Assembly: GCA_000771265.1 (NCBI GenBank)
Contig: JDUB01000002.1
Location: 1-64,000, forward strand
Origin: Bifidobacterium thermophilum DSM 20210
Lineage (GTDB): Bacteria > Actinomycetota > Actinomycetes > Actinomycetales > Bifidobacteriaceae
Reading direction: 5' to 3'
Length of the DNA stretch: 64,000 nt
Shown here: positions 53,233-63,190 of the stretch, in pieces
Layout of the letters: every line of letters starts with the position of its first letter
Position numbering within the stretch: position 1 is the stretch's first letter
Translations under genes and position numbers: made by a program
The notes under the pieces: generated by a model
Seen by the model: the letters and a program-made list of their open reading frames with translations, nothing else
What the model was told of the DNA's origin: nothing
The model's database searches: none

Positions 53233-54432
53233 ATGGCAGAACAGCGCGATGATGACAAGCCGGTGACCCCCTCCGAATCCCAGACTTCCGGCCAAATTCC
53301 ACCACTCGACCAAACCTCGGCGACCCCGCAACCTTCATCGGACTGGCCTCAACCCACCACCCCAGCCAGCGCTATCAACGGTGTCGCTAATGGTGCCGCA
53401 GACGCGGCTGCATCAAATGTTTCCAATGGTTATCCCGTGTCGCAAGTCCCGCCCGCCTTCCTTCAGCAACCCCAGCCGCAGACTGCTGCGCCGCAATCGC
53501 CAGCCGTGCAAATGCCACCTGCCCAGCAGTCGTCTGCGTCGGCATATCAAGTTCAGGGCTATCAGCCGATTCCACCTTATGCCGCCATGCCGCAGCAGTC
53601 CCAGACGGTTCAGCCATCCCGAGCCGTCCCGCAGCCGCAGCAGGCCGCACCGCAGCAGTATGCCGCGACTCAGCAGTCCACGCCGCCTGCCCAGTTCCCG
53701 GCCTCCTATGCCCAGCAGCAGTCTCAGCAATATGCCACCATGCCTCAAACCATGGCCGGCCAGCCGTTGACCCAGCAGCCGTTTGCTCCGCAGTCGCCTG
53801 TATCCGCGCCCGCCCAGCTTGCCGCAGCCCAGCAAGCGCAAGCTGTGTACCCGCAGCAGTCGCTAGGCACCATGCAAACGCAGCCGCAGGCGGCTCTGCC
53901 GCAGTCCGCCACCAGCCCCGTCTCCGTCTCAGCCCCCGCACCCGCCCTCAACTCGGCTTCAGCTGCCGCACCCATGCCCACAGACAGTGGCGAAGTCATG
54001 CTTTTGGGCACGTACACCCCGAAAATCGACGCGAAAGGCCGTATGGCGCTCCCCGCGAAGTTCCGCACCCAGCTCGGCCCGGGCCTGATTATGGCCCGTG
54101 GTCAGGAACGCTGCGTGTACCTGTTCCCGCAGGCCGAATTCCGCCGTGTCGCCATGCAGATCCAACACACGTCATTGGGTAACAAGGCCGCGCGCGAATA
54201 TCTGCGTGTTCTGCTTTCCGGCGCCGTCGATCAGACCCCCGACAAGCAGGGCAGGGTGCTGGTGCCGCAAATGTTGCGCGATTACGCCAAGCTTGGCAGC
54301 GATATCGTCGTAATCGGCGTGGGCACGCGTGCAGAAATCTGGGATAAGAAGGCTTGGGAGCAGTATCTTGCCGACAACGAGCAGGGGTACTCCGATATCG
54401 CCGACGATGTGCTGCCGAGTGTGGAATGGTGA
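53233..54432 (+). CDS. mraZ: MraZ transcriptional regulator with long Gln/Pro/Ala-rich N-terminal extension
   Basis: 399 residues from ATG 53233, with AAAGGAGG upstream. The first ~255 residues are Gln, Pro, Ala and Ser rich and presumably disordered. The last ~145 form the double SpoVT/AbrB-like MraZ fold: MLLGTYTPKIDAKGRMALPAKFRTQL and DQTPDKQGRVLVPQMLRDYAKL. MraZ normally has ~150 residues and could in principle begin at ATG 53998, but no ribosome site is there and the frame is open throughout. It represses the division cluster through the repeats upstream. Confidence 0.85.
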   Translation: MAEQRDDDKPVTPSESQTSGQIPPLDQTSATPQPSSDWPQPTTPASAINGVANGAADAAASNVSNGYPVSQVPPAFLQQPQPQTAAPQSPAVQMPPAQQSSASAYQVQGYQPIPPYAAMPQQSQTVQPSRAVPQPQQAAPQQYAATQQSTPPAQFPASYAQQQSQQYATMPQTMAGQPLTQQPFAPQSPVSAPAQLAAAQQAQAVYPQQSLGTMQTQPQAALPQSATSPVSVSAPAPALNSASAAAPMPTDSGEVMLLGTYTPKIDAKGRMALPAKFRTQLGPGLIMARGQERCVYLFPQAEFRRVAMQIQHTSLGNKAAREYLRVLLSGAVDQTPDKQGRVLVPQMLRDYAKLGSDIVVIGVGTRAEIWDKKAWEQYLADNEQGYSDIADDVLPSVEW

Positions 54433-54439
54433 TGACGCG

Positions 54440-55579
54440 ATGACTGATTTCTCTCAAATCCACCAGCCGGTCCTGCTCGAGGAATGCGTAGGACTTGTCG
54501 CTCCGGCGCTTGAACGTCCCGGCAGCATTGTCGTCGATTGCACCTTGGGCCTGGCCGGGCACGCGTGTGCGTTCCTCAAAGCAGCCCCCGAGGCCCGCCT
54601 GATTGGCATCGACCGTGACAGCGAGGCGTTGTCCCTTGCCACACAGCGGATGCATGAAGAAGGTTTGGATGACCGGTTCACCCCGGTGCATGCGGCATTC
54701 GACGAATTTGACCGGGTTCTTGACGATCTCGGCGTGCGCAGCGTGCAGGCTGTGTTCATGGATCTGGGTCTTTCCAGCTTGCAGATTGACGAGACGGACC
54801 GTGGTTTTTCCTACTCCCATGACGCCCCGCTCGACATGCGCATGGACGTGACGCAGGAACTCACGGCAGCCCAGGTGCTTGCGCAATACGATGAGCGTGA
54901 CCTGGTCCACATTTTCAAGACCTATGGTGAGGAGCGGTTCGCCCGGCAGATTGCCCACGCAATCGTGCAGGAACGTGGGGAGGAGCCGTTGACGACGTCT
55001 GGCCAGCTCAACCGCCTTGTAGACCGCGTAGTTCCCAAGGCGCACCGCCCGGCTGGCAATCCGGCGAAGCGCGTGTTCCAGGCGTTGCGCATCGAAGTCA
55101 ACGGTGAACTGGACAAACTCGCCCATACCCTGCCACAGGCCGCGAATCATCTGGCGGTCGGCGGCAGACTGGTTGTCGAGTCCTACCATTCGCTTGAGGA
55201 CAAGACTGTCAAATCCTTCATGCGTCACGGTCTTGAAGCGGACGTGCCTGCGGGTCTGCCTGTCATTCCCGATGACGCGAAGCCGTTCTTCACCGCGCTG
55301 ACCCGGGGCGCTGTCATGGCCGACGATCAGCAGATCGCCGAAAATCCGCGATCTGCATCGGTACGGCTGCGTGCAGTCGAGTTGAATCGTGAACTGCCTC
55401 AACGATGGCGTGAACGCTTCGAACAGATGGCGGTCGAAGGCGGTGGCCGTGACCGGCGTGCCTCGCGCGGCCGCACTGACGCCCATGGTCGCAATGACAC
55501 CCATGGCGATTTCACCCATTCGACCCGTGCAATCCACGTGAAAGGGACCCGGCATGACCATGGATCGAGGAGGGGATGA
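54440..55579 (+). CDS. rsmH: 16S rRNA m4C1402 methyltransferase RsmH (MraW)
   Basis: 379 residues. Start ATG 54440 gives MTDFSQIHQPVLLEECVGLV, the family N-terminus. SAM motif GSIVVDCTLGLAGHACAFLKAAPEARLIGIDRD, the inserted helical domain, FSYSHDAPLDMRMD and VVESYHSLEDKTVK are visible. A ~70-residue basic, Arg/His/Gly-rich tail follows the domain. It lies 8 bp after mraZ and overlaps the next gene. Confidence 0.95.
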   Translation: MTDFSQIHQPVLLEECVGLVAPALERPGSIVVDCTLGLAGHACAFLKAAPEARLIGIDRDSEALSLATQRMHEEGLDDRFTPVHAAFDEFDRVLDDLGVRSVQAVFMDLGLSSLQIDETDRGFSYSHDAPLDMRMDVTQELTAAQVLAQYDERDLVHIFKTYGEERFARQIAHAIVQERGEEPLTTSGQLNRLVDRVVPKAHRPAGNPAKRVFQALRIEVNGELDKLAHTLPQAANHLAVGGRLVVESYHSLEDKTVKSFMRHGLEADVPAGLPVIPDDAKPFFTALTRGAVMADDQQIAENPRSASVRLRAVELNRELPQRWRERFEQMAVEGGGRDRRASRGRTDAHGRNDTHGDFTHSTRAIHVKGTRHDHGSRRG

Positions 55580-56040
55580 TGGCAGCTTCCGCCCGTAGAA
55601 TCCGCTCACAGGCGTCTCCCGCCAGTCATCCCGAGCGTCAACAAGAGACGCGTCGGGCAGCCGCGCGCCCGGAGCTGCATGTAGTCAAAAGCGAGCAGGC
55701 CGACTCCGCGTCCTCGCAAGACCGGTTACGTAGCTTCATCGAATGGACACGCTCACATACTGTTCCGGTGATCCAGGTGGGCATCGCTATCGCGTTCCTT
55801 GGCGCGACCGCGGTGGGGTCGTTGACCTTGCGTACCCAGATGGCGGAAAACTCGTTCGATTCGCAGCAGACTGAGCAGCAGATCGAAAAACTCCAACAGG
55901 ACATCCAGACGGACCAGACAAAACTCGACTCATTACAGGCGTCCTTGCCGCAGAAGGCCCAGGATATGGGTATGGTTCCGCAGCAGGATTCCGTCACTAT
56001 TGATTTGAACGGCTACCAACCTAGCGACGGGAGCAAATGA
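55576..56040 (+). CDS. ftsL: FtsL-like bitopic division protein
   Basis: 154 residues. Positively charged N-terminal tail of ~60, one membrane helix (VPVIQVGIAIAFLGATAVGSLTL, ~65-85), then a coiled coil (SQQTEQQIEKLQQDIQTDQTKLDSLQASL). No enzyme motif. Position between rsmH and ftsI and the topology identify FtsL by context; sequence is poorly conserved in this family. GAGGAGG lies upstream; ATG 55576 or 55579. The start overlaps the rsmH stop. Confidence 0.75.
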   Translation: MMAASARRIRSQASPASHPERQQETRRAAARPELHVVKSEQADSASSQDRLRSFIEWTRSHTVPVIQVGIAIAFLGATAVGSLTLRTQMAENSFDSQQTEQQIEKLQQDIQTDQTKLDSLQASLPQKAQDMGMVPQQDSVTIDLNGYQPSDGSK

Positions 56041-56041
56041 C

Positions 56042-57838
56042 ATGCGAAGAATCAGGCGTTTCTTCGATGCGCTTGGACAGTTCGGTACGCGCTGCCTGCT
56101 GGTTCTGGTGGCATTCGCTGTGTTGTCCGCGGCTTGCGTCGGCAAGTTGACGGTTCTGCAACTGGTCAATGACAAGGGACTTGCCGTGGCCGCCGAGGAG
56201 AATCGTACGAAAACGGTGACGGTTCAGGCCAACCGCGGCAAGATCGAGGATACGAACGGCACGGTGCTCGCACAGAGTGTCGAGCGCTACAATGTCATCG
56301 GCGACCCGGTGCTCGCACAGTCGTTCAAGCCGACCGATTGCACGACGAACAACAAGGGCTATTGCCATTCCATCAACGGCAAACCGGTGGGAACGACCGG
56401 TGCGGCGGCCGTCGCGCGACTGCTGTCCAGCGTGATTGACGTGGATGCGAAAACCTTGGGAGCAAAGCTCAGCAGCAATCTGCGGTACGTGGTGCTGAAG
56501 AAGAATGTGTCCCCGGAAGTCAAACGAAAAATCGACAAGCTCAATATCGGCGGGTACGTGACCACGGAACTGTCCAGCATCCGAGAGTATTCCAACGGTG
56601 CGCTGCTGGGCTCGTTGCTCGGTGGTGTGGACGGCAGCGGTAAGGGCGTCAGCGGTATCGAATTGCTTGAGGACAAGACCCTGACCGGCACCAACGGCTC
56701 CAAAAAATATCAAAGTGGCGGCGGCGGCCAGGTGATTCCGGGTACGCTGGTTGATTCGAAAGATGCCGTCAACGGTTCGGATGTCAAGCTCACCATCGAT
56801 TCCGATGTGGATTGGTATGTCAAGAAGGCGCTGACGGACGGCGTAAGCCAGTACCACGCACAGTGGGGTATCGCGGTTGTTCAGGACGTGCGGACTGGTG
56901 CGATTATCGCGCTTGATGATTCCGACCAGATTGAGGCCGGCAGCACCGAAGCGATGCAAACGGCATCCCGTGCCGTCGCGCAGACTTTCGAGCCTGGCTC
57001 GGTCGGCAAGGTGTTCGCAATGGCGGGCATGTTACAGCTTGGCTTGCACAAGATGACCGACCAATTCAGCGTGCCGAGCACCATCACCGTGGACGGTCAG
57101 TCATACAAGGATTCGCACGAGCATGCTACGACCAATTGGACGCTCGCCGGCATTCTGCAACAGTCCTCGAACGTCGGAATGATCATGGCTGCCGACCAGT
57201 ACACCAGCGAGGAACGCTATGAGTTCCTGAAGAAATTCGGCATCGGTCAGGCCAGCGGATTGAATCTGCCGGGAGAGTCCAGCGGTTCGCTGACCAGCGC
57301 GAGTACCTGGGACGGCCGTACCCGCAACACCGTGCTGTTCGGCCAGGGCTACTCGACCAACGCCATGCAGATTACAAACGCGATTGCGACCATCGCCAAT
57401 AAGGGTGTGAAAAACCAGCAGTACATCATCAAATCCGTGACCGACGCCGATGGGCGGACTACAACACCGAAACGCGGGGAAGCGACCCGGGTCATCGATG
57501 AATCCGTGGCGAGCCAGATGCTCAACGCCATGGAGTCGGTCGGTGAATACTACCAGGCGCAGGCCGGTATCAGCGGGTACCGCATCGCGGCGAAAACCGG
57601 CACCGCGCAAGTCGCCGGCTCCAACGGGGCACTCACGTCGATCATCGCCGACTGGGTAGGCGTGCTCCCCGCCGACAATCCGCGGTTCGTGGTCACTGTC
57701 ATCCTCAAGGACCCGGAAGGCACTTATGGTGGTATGACGGCTGGGCCAATCTTCAAGACCATCGGTGAATTCCTTATGCAGAAGTATCAGGTGCCGGCAT
57801 CCACGCCGCGTACCGATGCTATCCCGGTGACGTGGTGA
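56042..57838 (+). CDS. ftsI: Septal penicillin-binding protein 3 (FtsI)
   Basis: 598 residues. Class B transpeptidase that crosslinks septal peptidoglycan. One N-terminal membrane helix, then the pedestal start VQANRGKIEDTNGTVLAQSV. Catalytic SxxK at FEPGSVGKVF (about residue 320), SxN at SSN (about 375) and KTG at AAKTGTAQV (about 518). It starts one base after the ftsL-like stop. Confidence 0.95.
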   Translation: MRRIRRFFDALGQFGTRCLLVLVAFAVLSAACVGKLTVLQLVNDKGLAVAAEENRTKTVTVQANRGKIEDTNGTVLAQSVERYNVIGDPVLAQSFKPTDCTTNNKGYCHSINGKPVGTTGAAAVARLLSSVIDVDAKTLGAKLSSNLRYVVLKKNVSPEVKRKIDKLNIGGYVTTELSSIREYSNGALLGSLLGGVDGSGKGVSGIELLEDKTLTGTNGSKKYQSGGGGQVIPGTLVDSKDAVNGSDVKLTIDSDVDWYVKKALTDGVSQYHAQWGIAVVQDVRTGAIIALDDSDQIEAGSTEAMQTASRAVAQTFEPGSVGKVFAMAGMLQLGLHKMTDQFSVPSTITVDGQSYKDSHEHATTNWTLAGILQQSSNVGMIMAADQYTSEERYEFLKKFGIGQASGLNLPGESSGSLTSASTWDGRTRNTVLFGQGYSTNAMQITNAIATIANKGVKNQQYIIKSVTDADGRTTTPKRGEATRVIDESVASQMLNAMESVGEYYQAQAGISGYRIAAKTGTAQVAGSNGALTSIIADWVGVLPADNPRFVVTVILKDPEGTYGGMTAGPIFKTIGEFLMQKYQVPASTPRTDAIPVTW

Positions 57839-57926
57839 CCGGCATGGTATGGTATTCGGTCTGCCCGACGGTACCGTGCAAACAACCGGGCTTACAACAG
57901 GGCATACCAACAGAAAGGGGCGTGTG

Positions 57927-58820
57927 ATGAGCGTGGTGACTGAGGCCGTAGGACGGCGGATGACGCTGGGTGACATCTGCTCGCGTTACGGTTTCGAGCT
58001 CGTTCCCCAATTCGCTGGCAGTGTAACCATCACTTCAATCAGCAGTGATATCGATTCGATTATGCCTGGAGCGCTGTTCACCCCGTTGCAGGATGTGGAT
58101 GCAGAGACCTTGCACATCGCCCATACTCGCGGCGCGTATGCGGCTATCGTTCCCCACACGAGCGAGCAGGTGGGCAGGCAGGCTGGATATCCGGTGATCA
58201 TTGCGCAGCCGACACCCGAACAAATCGGTGCCCTTGCGGCTTCAATCGCGGGGGAGCCGTCCCACGCGCTAGCGGTATTCGCGGTCGGCGGGCAGGACGG
58301 CGATGAGGTGCAGGCTACAGCCATCCGCCTCGCCACATTCCTGCATATGCTTGGCAATCCCGTCGGACAGGTCAACGCCGCCGGCTCATCATCGCTGGAA
58401 CGGCAGCTCAACCTGTCCTATCCACTTGACATCTACGATATTCAACACACGATGGCGGTATGCGCCGAAGACGGTGCAGCTGCAATCATCATCGCCCTTG
58501 AACCGGGTACCCTCGCGGATCACGCGCTCGAAGGTACCAGTGTTGATGTCGCCGGCAGCTGCGATGCGTTGACACCCACCTTGCTCAAGACGACATTGGC
58601 TGATTGGACGCAGCGCTACGGCCTGTCCCTGGAAGGCAACAACCAGATGATTTACCAGCGTGACGCTGAAACCGATGAAATCGCCGCTGAAGCGGTTGAT
58701 GGGTCGGCCGGCGTCGGCGATGTGTCGAGACTGAGCCTATCCATCGCGATGGTTATGGCTGCAGGCGTGCGCAAATCCAATATCCGCAACGCATTGCGCG
58801 TATCGAGCGAGATGCAGTGA
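57927..58820 (+). CDS. Degenerate MurE-like Mur ligase relative (P-loop lost)
   Basis: 297 residues; ATG 57927 follows AAAGGGG. It occupies the murE slot between ftsI and murF. The N-terminal part (~20-110) resembles the MurE substrate domain (TSISSDIDSIMPGALFTPLQ, AHTRGAYAAIVPH). The next region aligns with the MurE ATPase domain, but the expected GxxGKTT is replaced by AVGGQDGDEVQATA. The ME-SSHAL segment is replaced by IIALEPGTLADHALEGTSVDVAG. No C-terminal ligase domain follows. It should be catalytically inactive as a Mur ligase; a scaffold or substrate-sensing role is possible. True murE must lie elsewhere. Reading frame is intact. Confidence 0.6.
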   Translation: MSVVTEAVGRRMTLGDICSRYGFELVPQFAGSVTITSISSDIDSIMPGALFTPLQDVDAETLHIAHTRGAYAAIVPHTSEQVGRQAGYPVIIAQPTPEQIGALAASIAGEPSHALAVFAVGGQDGDEVQATAIRLATFLHMLGNPVGQVNAAGSSSLERQLNLSYPLDIYDIQHTMAVCAEDGAAAIIIALEPGTLADHALEGTSVDVAGSCDALTPTLLKTTLADWTQRYGLSLEGNNQMIYQRDAETDEIAAEAVDGSAGVGDVSRLSLSIAMVMAAGVRKSNIRNALRVSSEMQ

Positions 58821-58984
58821 ATGGCAGTGGCGAGATATGGACACTGCACCGATACATGTGGCAGTATGCATGGTTTTTCGAGGTCGGATGATTTGACAGC
58901 ATTGCCATAGTCGGCGTGTCGTAGACGGACAATAAAGACATGGGCAGGGAACAACTCGTACAGACGAGCAGGAAGGAACGAAAG

Positions 58985-60499
58985 ATGACGCAGGAGACGG
59001 GCATGATGCCGGTGACCCTTGAACAGATCGCCGACGCCGTGGACGGCAAGCTGGTGGTACCCAGCCAGGTGCAGTTGCCGCAGGGGCCGTTCGAACCCGC
59101 AGTGGTCAGCGATTCGCGTCAGGCGGGCGCCGGGTCGGTATTTGTGGCGATTCCCGGTGAGCATGTGGACGGCCATGATTTCGTGGGAAAGGCGGCCCAA
59201 AACGGTGCTGTGGCGGCCATCGTCGAGCATGTCGTGGATGCGCCGGTCGCCCAGATCCTTGTCCATGATTGCGTCGAGGCGTTGGGGCGTCTCGCCGCCT
59301 ACAACCTTGCGGCCCGTCGCAAGGCGGAAGGCGATTTCACCATCGTGGGGATTACTGGTTCGGTAGGCAAAACCACCACCAAGGACCTGCTGCACGCTTT
59401 GCTGGAAGACATGGGACCGACCATTGCGCCGGTGGGATCGTTCAATAACGAGATCGGTCTGCCGCTGACCGCCCTCAAAGTCGGCAGGAACACCCGGTTC
59501 CTAGTCGCTGAAATGGGCGCGAACCATGTGGGGGAGATCGCACACCTGACCACGATCGCACCGCCTGACATCGCCGTTGTTCTCAAGGTCGGCGTGGCGC
59601 ATCTTGGCGAATTCGGTTCGCCAGAGCGCATTGCGCAGGCGAAAAGCGAAATCGTGCGTGGCCTGGTGCCCGGTGGCACCGCCGTACTCAACGCGGGGGA
59701 CGTGCATGTGGCCGCGATGCAGGCCATCGCCCCGGCCGATGTGCTGTGGTTCGGCATCGAGGACGTCCGGAAGGACGCTTCCACGCCGAAAATCACCGCC
59801 CGTGACGTGACTCTTGACGATTTGGGCCATCCGTCTTTCGCTCTGGTCGATGCCGACGGGCGCACCGCCCCGGTGACGCTGGGCATCACAGGTCGGCATA
59901 ATGTGGTCAACGCGCTCGCCGCCGCGACGGTCGCACGCCGGTGTGGCATGACGCTGGAACGCGTTGCTGAAGTGCTCGGCAGCGTGCGACGCATCAGCGC
60001 GCATCGCATGGCCGTGTCCACCGTCCGTCGTGGGGAAGTCTCGTTCACTCTGATCGACGACTCCTTCAACGCGAACCCGGATTCCATGAAGGCCGGCCTC
60101 GACGGTCTGGCCGCATGGCATGCCAAGGAGGCTGTGCAACCGTACCGCATCGGCGTGCTCGGGGCGATGCTCGAGTTGGGGGACAGCGAACGCGAACAGC
60201 ACCGTGGCATCGGCGAATATGCATTGAGCCACGGCGTCGATGAGCTGATTGCGGTCGGCAGCGCCACGGACAAGCATTTCGACGCGCTCGCCGAAGCCAT
60301 GTCCCAAGGTGCCCGCGAGTACCTTGAAACATCCGGCCGTGCCGACGTCCCGATACACTGGGTACATGACACAGCCGAGGCCGATCGTCTTGTTGTGGCC
60401 GCCGCGGCGCACCATCCGGACACGGTGGTGCTGCTCAAGGGATCGCATGTTTCCGGGCTGAGCGCATTGGCTGAACGTTGGTCCGATAAGGCTCTGTGA
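58985..60499 (+). CDS. murF: UDP-MurNAc-pentapeptide synthetase MurF
   Basis: 504 residues. ATP-dependent addition of D-Ala-D-Ala to the UDP-MurNAc tripeptide in the cytoplasm. Start ATG 58985 after AAGGAACG. The N-terminal domain has VSDSRQAGAGSVFVAIPGEHVDGHDF. The P-loop is GITGSVGKTTTKDLL, then NNEIGLPLTAL, EMGANHVGEI and the C-terminal DDSFNANPDSMKAGLDGL. A TTGACA box lies about 90 bp upstream. Confidence 0.96.
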   Translation: MTQETGMMPVTLEQIADAVDGKLVVPSQVQLPQGPFEPAVVSDSRQAGAGSVFVAIPGEHVDGHDFVGKAAQNGAVAAIVEHVVDAPVAQILVHDCVEALGRLAAYNLAARRKAEGDFTIVGITGSVGKTTTKDLLHALLEDMGPTIAPVGSFNNEIGLPLTALKVGRNTRFLVAEMGANHVGEIAHLTTIAPPDIAVVLKVGVAHLGEFGSPERIAQAKSEIVRGLVPGGTAVLNAGDVHVAAMQAIAPADVLWFGIEDVRKDASTPKITARDVTLDDLGHPSFALVDADGRTAPVTLGITGRHNVVNALAAATVARRCGMTLERVAEVLGSVRRISAHRMAVSTVRRGEVSFTLIDDSFNANPDSMKAGLDGLAAWHAKEAVQPYRIGVLGAMLELGDSEREQHRGIGEYALSHGVDELIAVGSATDKHFDALAEAMSQGAREYLETSGRADVPIHWVHDTAEADRLVVAAAAHHPDTVVLLKGSHVSGLSALAERWSDKAL

Positions 60500-60523
60500 G
60501 TCGCGCAGGAAGTGGAGTAGACA

Positions 60524-61627
60524 GTGATTTCGCTAATCATCGGCATCGTGGTTTCGCTGCTGGTCGTGTTCTTCGGCACTCCGGTGCTGATTGACATCGT
60601 GCACAAGCTGCATTACGGCCAGTACATCCGGCAGGACGGTCCGAAATCGCATCAGGTCAAACGCGGTACGCCTACCATGGGCGGGCTGATTATTGTTCTT
60701 GCCATTGTGCTCGGGTGGGGTGCTTCCGCGATCTACCGCTTCTGCACGGGCGGCTCGGTGCCATCATGGTCTGCGGTGCTTGTGCTGTTCGCCATGGTGT
60801 CGATGGGCCTGCTCGGGTTCATTGATGATTTCGCCAAGGTCCGCAAGAAGCAGAACCTCGGATTGTCGGTGCACGCCAAATTCATCGGCCAGTTCATCTT
60901 TGCGACCTGCTACGCGGTGCTCGCGCTGATCATCCCCACAAAATCAGGTTTCCCGAGCGCGCAGGCCGGTATGAGCTTCATCGAGAAGCCGTTCTGGAAC
61001 TTTGAATCCGCCGGAAAAGTCGGTGCGATGATCTTGTTCATCATCTGGGTGAACTTCCTCATGACGGCGTGGACGAACGCTGTGAACCTGACCGACGGTC
61101 TGGACGGCTTGGCATCCGGCTCATCGATGATCGCCTTCGCCGGGTATGCGATTATCGCCTACTGGGAGTGCTACCATCTCAAGGGTGCCGGTCATGAGGG
61201 GTATGCATATGCGGTATCCGACCCGCTTGACCTGTCCATCATCGCCGTATGTGCGGCGGTCGCATGCTTCGGTTTCCTGTGGTACAACTCCAATCCGGCC
61301 ACAATCTTCATGGGTGATACCGGCTCCCTTGCGTTGGGTGGCCTGTTCTCCGCGCTGTCAATCGCCACGCACACGGAGTTCCTTGCGATTATTCTGGGTG
61401 GCCTGTTCGTGATTGAGGTCATGTCCGACGTCATCCAGGTCAGCTGCTTCAAACTCACCCACAAGCGCGTGTTCAAAATGGCCCCGATTCACCATCATTT
61501 CGAATTGCTCGGCTGGAGCGAGGGCAAGGTCGTCGTCCGCTTCTGGATGATCGAACTGCTGTTCACGTTGGTCGCCATCATGATCTTCTATGGCGATTGG
61601 GTGACCCGTTCCGGATTGTTGCTGTAG
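60524..61627 (+). CDS. mraY: Phospho-MurNAc-pentapeptide transferase MraY
   Basis: 367 residues from GTG 60524, integral membrane with about ten helices. Transfers phospho-MurNAc-pentapeptide to undecaprenyl phosphate, giving lipid I. Signatures: KRGTPTMGGLI, FIDDFAKVRKKQNLGL, NAVNLTDGLDGLASG, IFMGDTGSLALGG and the APIHHHFELLGW block. A GGAG precedes it. It lies 24 bp after murF. Confidence 0.97.
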   Translation: MISLIIGIVVSLLVVFFGTPVLIDIVHKLHYGQYIRQDGPKSHQVKRGTPTMGGLIIVLAIVLGWGASAIYRFCTGGSVPSWSAVLVLFAMVSMGLLGFIDDFAKVRKKQNLGLSVHAKFIGQFIFATCYAVLALIIPTKSGFPSAQAGMSFIEKPFWNFESAGKVGAMILFIIWVNFLMTAWTNAVNLTDGLDGLASGSSMIAFAGYAIIAYWECYHLKGAGHEGYAYAVSDPLDLSIIAVCAAVACFGFLWYNSNPATIFMGDTGSLALGGLFSALSIATHTEFLAIILGGLFVIEVMSDVIQVSCFKLTHKRVFKMAPIHHHFELLGWSEGKVVVRFWMIELLFTLVAIMIFYGDWVTRSGLLL

Positions 61628-61705
61628 CCTGCGTCCCGTAACCGGAAGGCGTTAGGGTCGTGTCGAAAACCTGCGGATTGCGCGCAAGCGCGGAAAAGAG
61701 ATGAC

Positions 61706-63190
61706 ATGAACGACGAATTGAGCGGCGAGACAGGTAACGGCGGCGCATCGATTGCCGACAAGACGGTCCTGGTCGCGGGGCTTGGTGTATCCGGCCGCAG
61801 TATGGTCGAAGTCCTCAGAGGGCGTGCCAAGTCGGTGATCAGCGTGGACGAGCACAAGCCCGAAGCCGATCTGCATTCCTTCGACGATATTGATTGGGAC
61901 CGCATCGACCTGGTGATGACCTCGCCGGTGTTCACACCGAGAACCCCGTTCATTCTTGAGGCGCAGCGCCGCGGTATCCCCGTATACTCCGAAGTCGAGC
62001 TCGCCTGGCGGCTGCGGGTCGATTCCCGCCGTACCGGCAGCCCGGCGCCGTGGATCGGCATCACCGGCACCAACGGCAAAACTTCGACCACCGAAATGAC
62101 GTCGGCCATGCTCACGGCGTGTGGGCTCACCGCGCCTGCGGTCGGCAACATCGGCAAAGCCGTCTCGCATGCCGCAGTCGATCCTGACAACGACGTGTTG
62201 TGCGTCGAATTAAGCTCGTTCCAGCTGCATTTCACGGATTCCTTGGCGCTGGAGTGCGCGGCCATCACGAATATCGCCGACGACCATCTTGACTGGCATG
62301 GCGGCATCGAAAACTATGCTGCGGATAAAAGCAAGGTCTTCCACCGGGCACGCAAAGCGCTCGTCTACAATGCTGACGACGCTCGGGTGACCGCTTTGGC
62401 CCATGCCGCACAGACCGCGCCGGGTTGCCACAGGATTGGATTCACCCTCCATGCGCCCGAAGAGGGGCAGATCGGTGTGGACGAGGGATGGATTGTCGAC
62501 CGCAGCGGTGTCGCCGGAGCAGTGCCGGGTGTCGCGTACCGAGTGGCTAAAATCACCGAATTCAGTCATTTGTGCGAACCGGACGGTACAGTCTACCCGC
62601 ATCTGCTTGCCGACGCGTTGACTGCCCTCGCGCTAGTGCTCGGAGCGGGAGCAGACCTTAATACGGCTTTGGACGCGCTGCGGTCCTTCGCTCCCGGTGG
62701 ACATCGCATCCAGAGGGTCGCGACCGCTCACGTGGAGGGCGGCGACATCCGCTTCGTCGACGATTCCAAGGCAACGAACGCGCATGCCGCGCATGCCTCC
62801 CTGTCCAGCTTCGCCCCGAAATCCGTGGTGTGGATCGCCGGCGGACTTGCCAAAGGCGCCCGGTTCGAGCAGTTGGTGCGCGACCAGGCCAAAACCATCA
62901 AGGCGGCCGTGATTATCGGCGTAGACCAGGAGCCGATGATTGACGCCTTCAAGACTTCAGCACCTGATATTCCTCTCACCCTCATCGACCCTGCCGACGC
63001 GTCCACGGTCATGCAGCGTGCCGTCGAGGCTGCGGGGATGTATGCCAAGGCCGGTGACATCGTGCTCATGGCGCCTGCCTGCGCTTCCATGGACCAATTC
63101 CGTTCGTATGCGGACCGCGGCGACCAGTTTGCCCGCTCGGCGCAACAGTGGTCCGCACAACATCAGGTTGATGCGCATGGCGAGCACTGA
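61706..63190 (+). CDS. murD: UDP-MurNAc-L-alanine:D-glutamate ligase MurD
   Basis: 494 residues. N-terminal Rossmann-like domain ([20 protein letters not shown]), P-loop [49 protein letters not shown] and the C-terminal [16 protein letters not shown]. Ligates D-Glu to UDP-MurNAc-Ala. AAAGAG lies 8 nt upstream of the ATG. Its end overlaps the ftsW start. Confidence 0.96.
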   Translation: MNDELSGETGNGGASIADKTVLVAGLGVSGRSMVEVLRGRAKSVISVDEHKPEADLHSFDDIDWDRIDLVMTSPVFTPRTPFILEAQRRGIPVYSEVELAWRLRVDSRRTGSPAPWIGITGTNGKTSTTEMTSAMLTACGLTAPAVGNIGKAVSHAAVDPDNDVLCVELSSFQLHFTDSLALECAAITNIADDHLDWHGGIENYAADKSKVFHRARKALVYNADDARVTALAHAAQTAPGCHRIGFTLHAPEEGQIGVDEGWIVDRSGVAGAVPGVAYRVAKITEFSHLCEPDGTVYPHLLADALTALALVLGAGADLNTALDALRSFAPGGHRIQRVATAHVEGGDIRFVDDSKATNAHAAHASLSSFAPKSVVWIAGGLAKGARFEQLVRDQAKTIKAAVIIGVDQEPMIDAFKTSAPDIPLTLIDPADASTVMQRAVEAAGMYAKAGDIVLMAPACASMDQFRSYADRGDQFARSAQQWSAQHQVDAHGEH

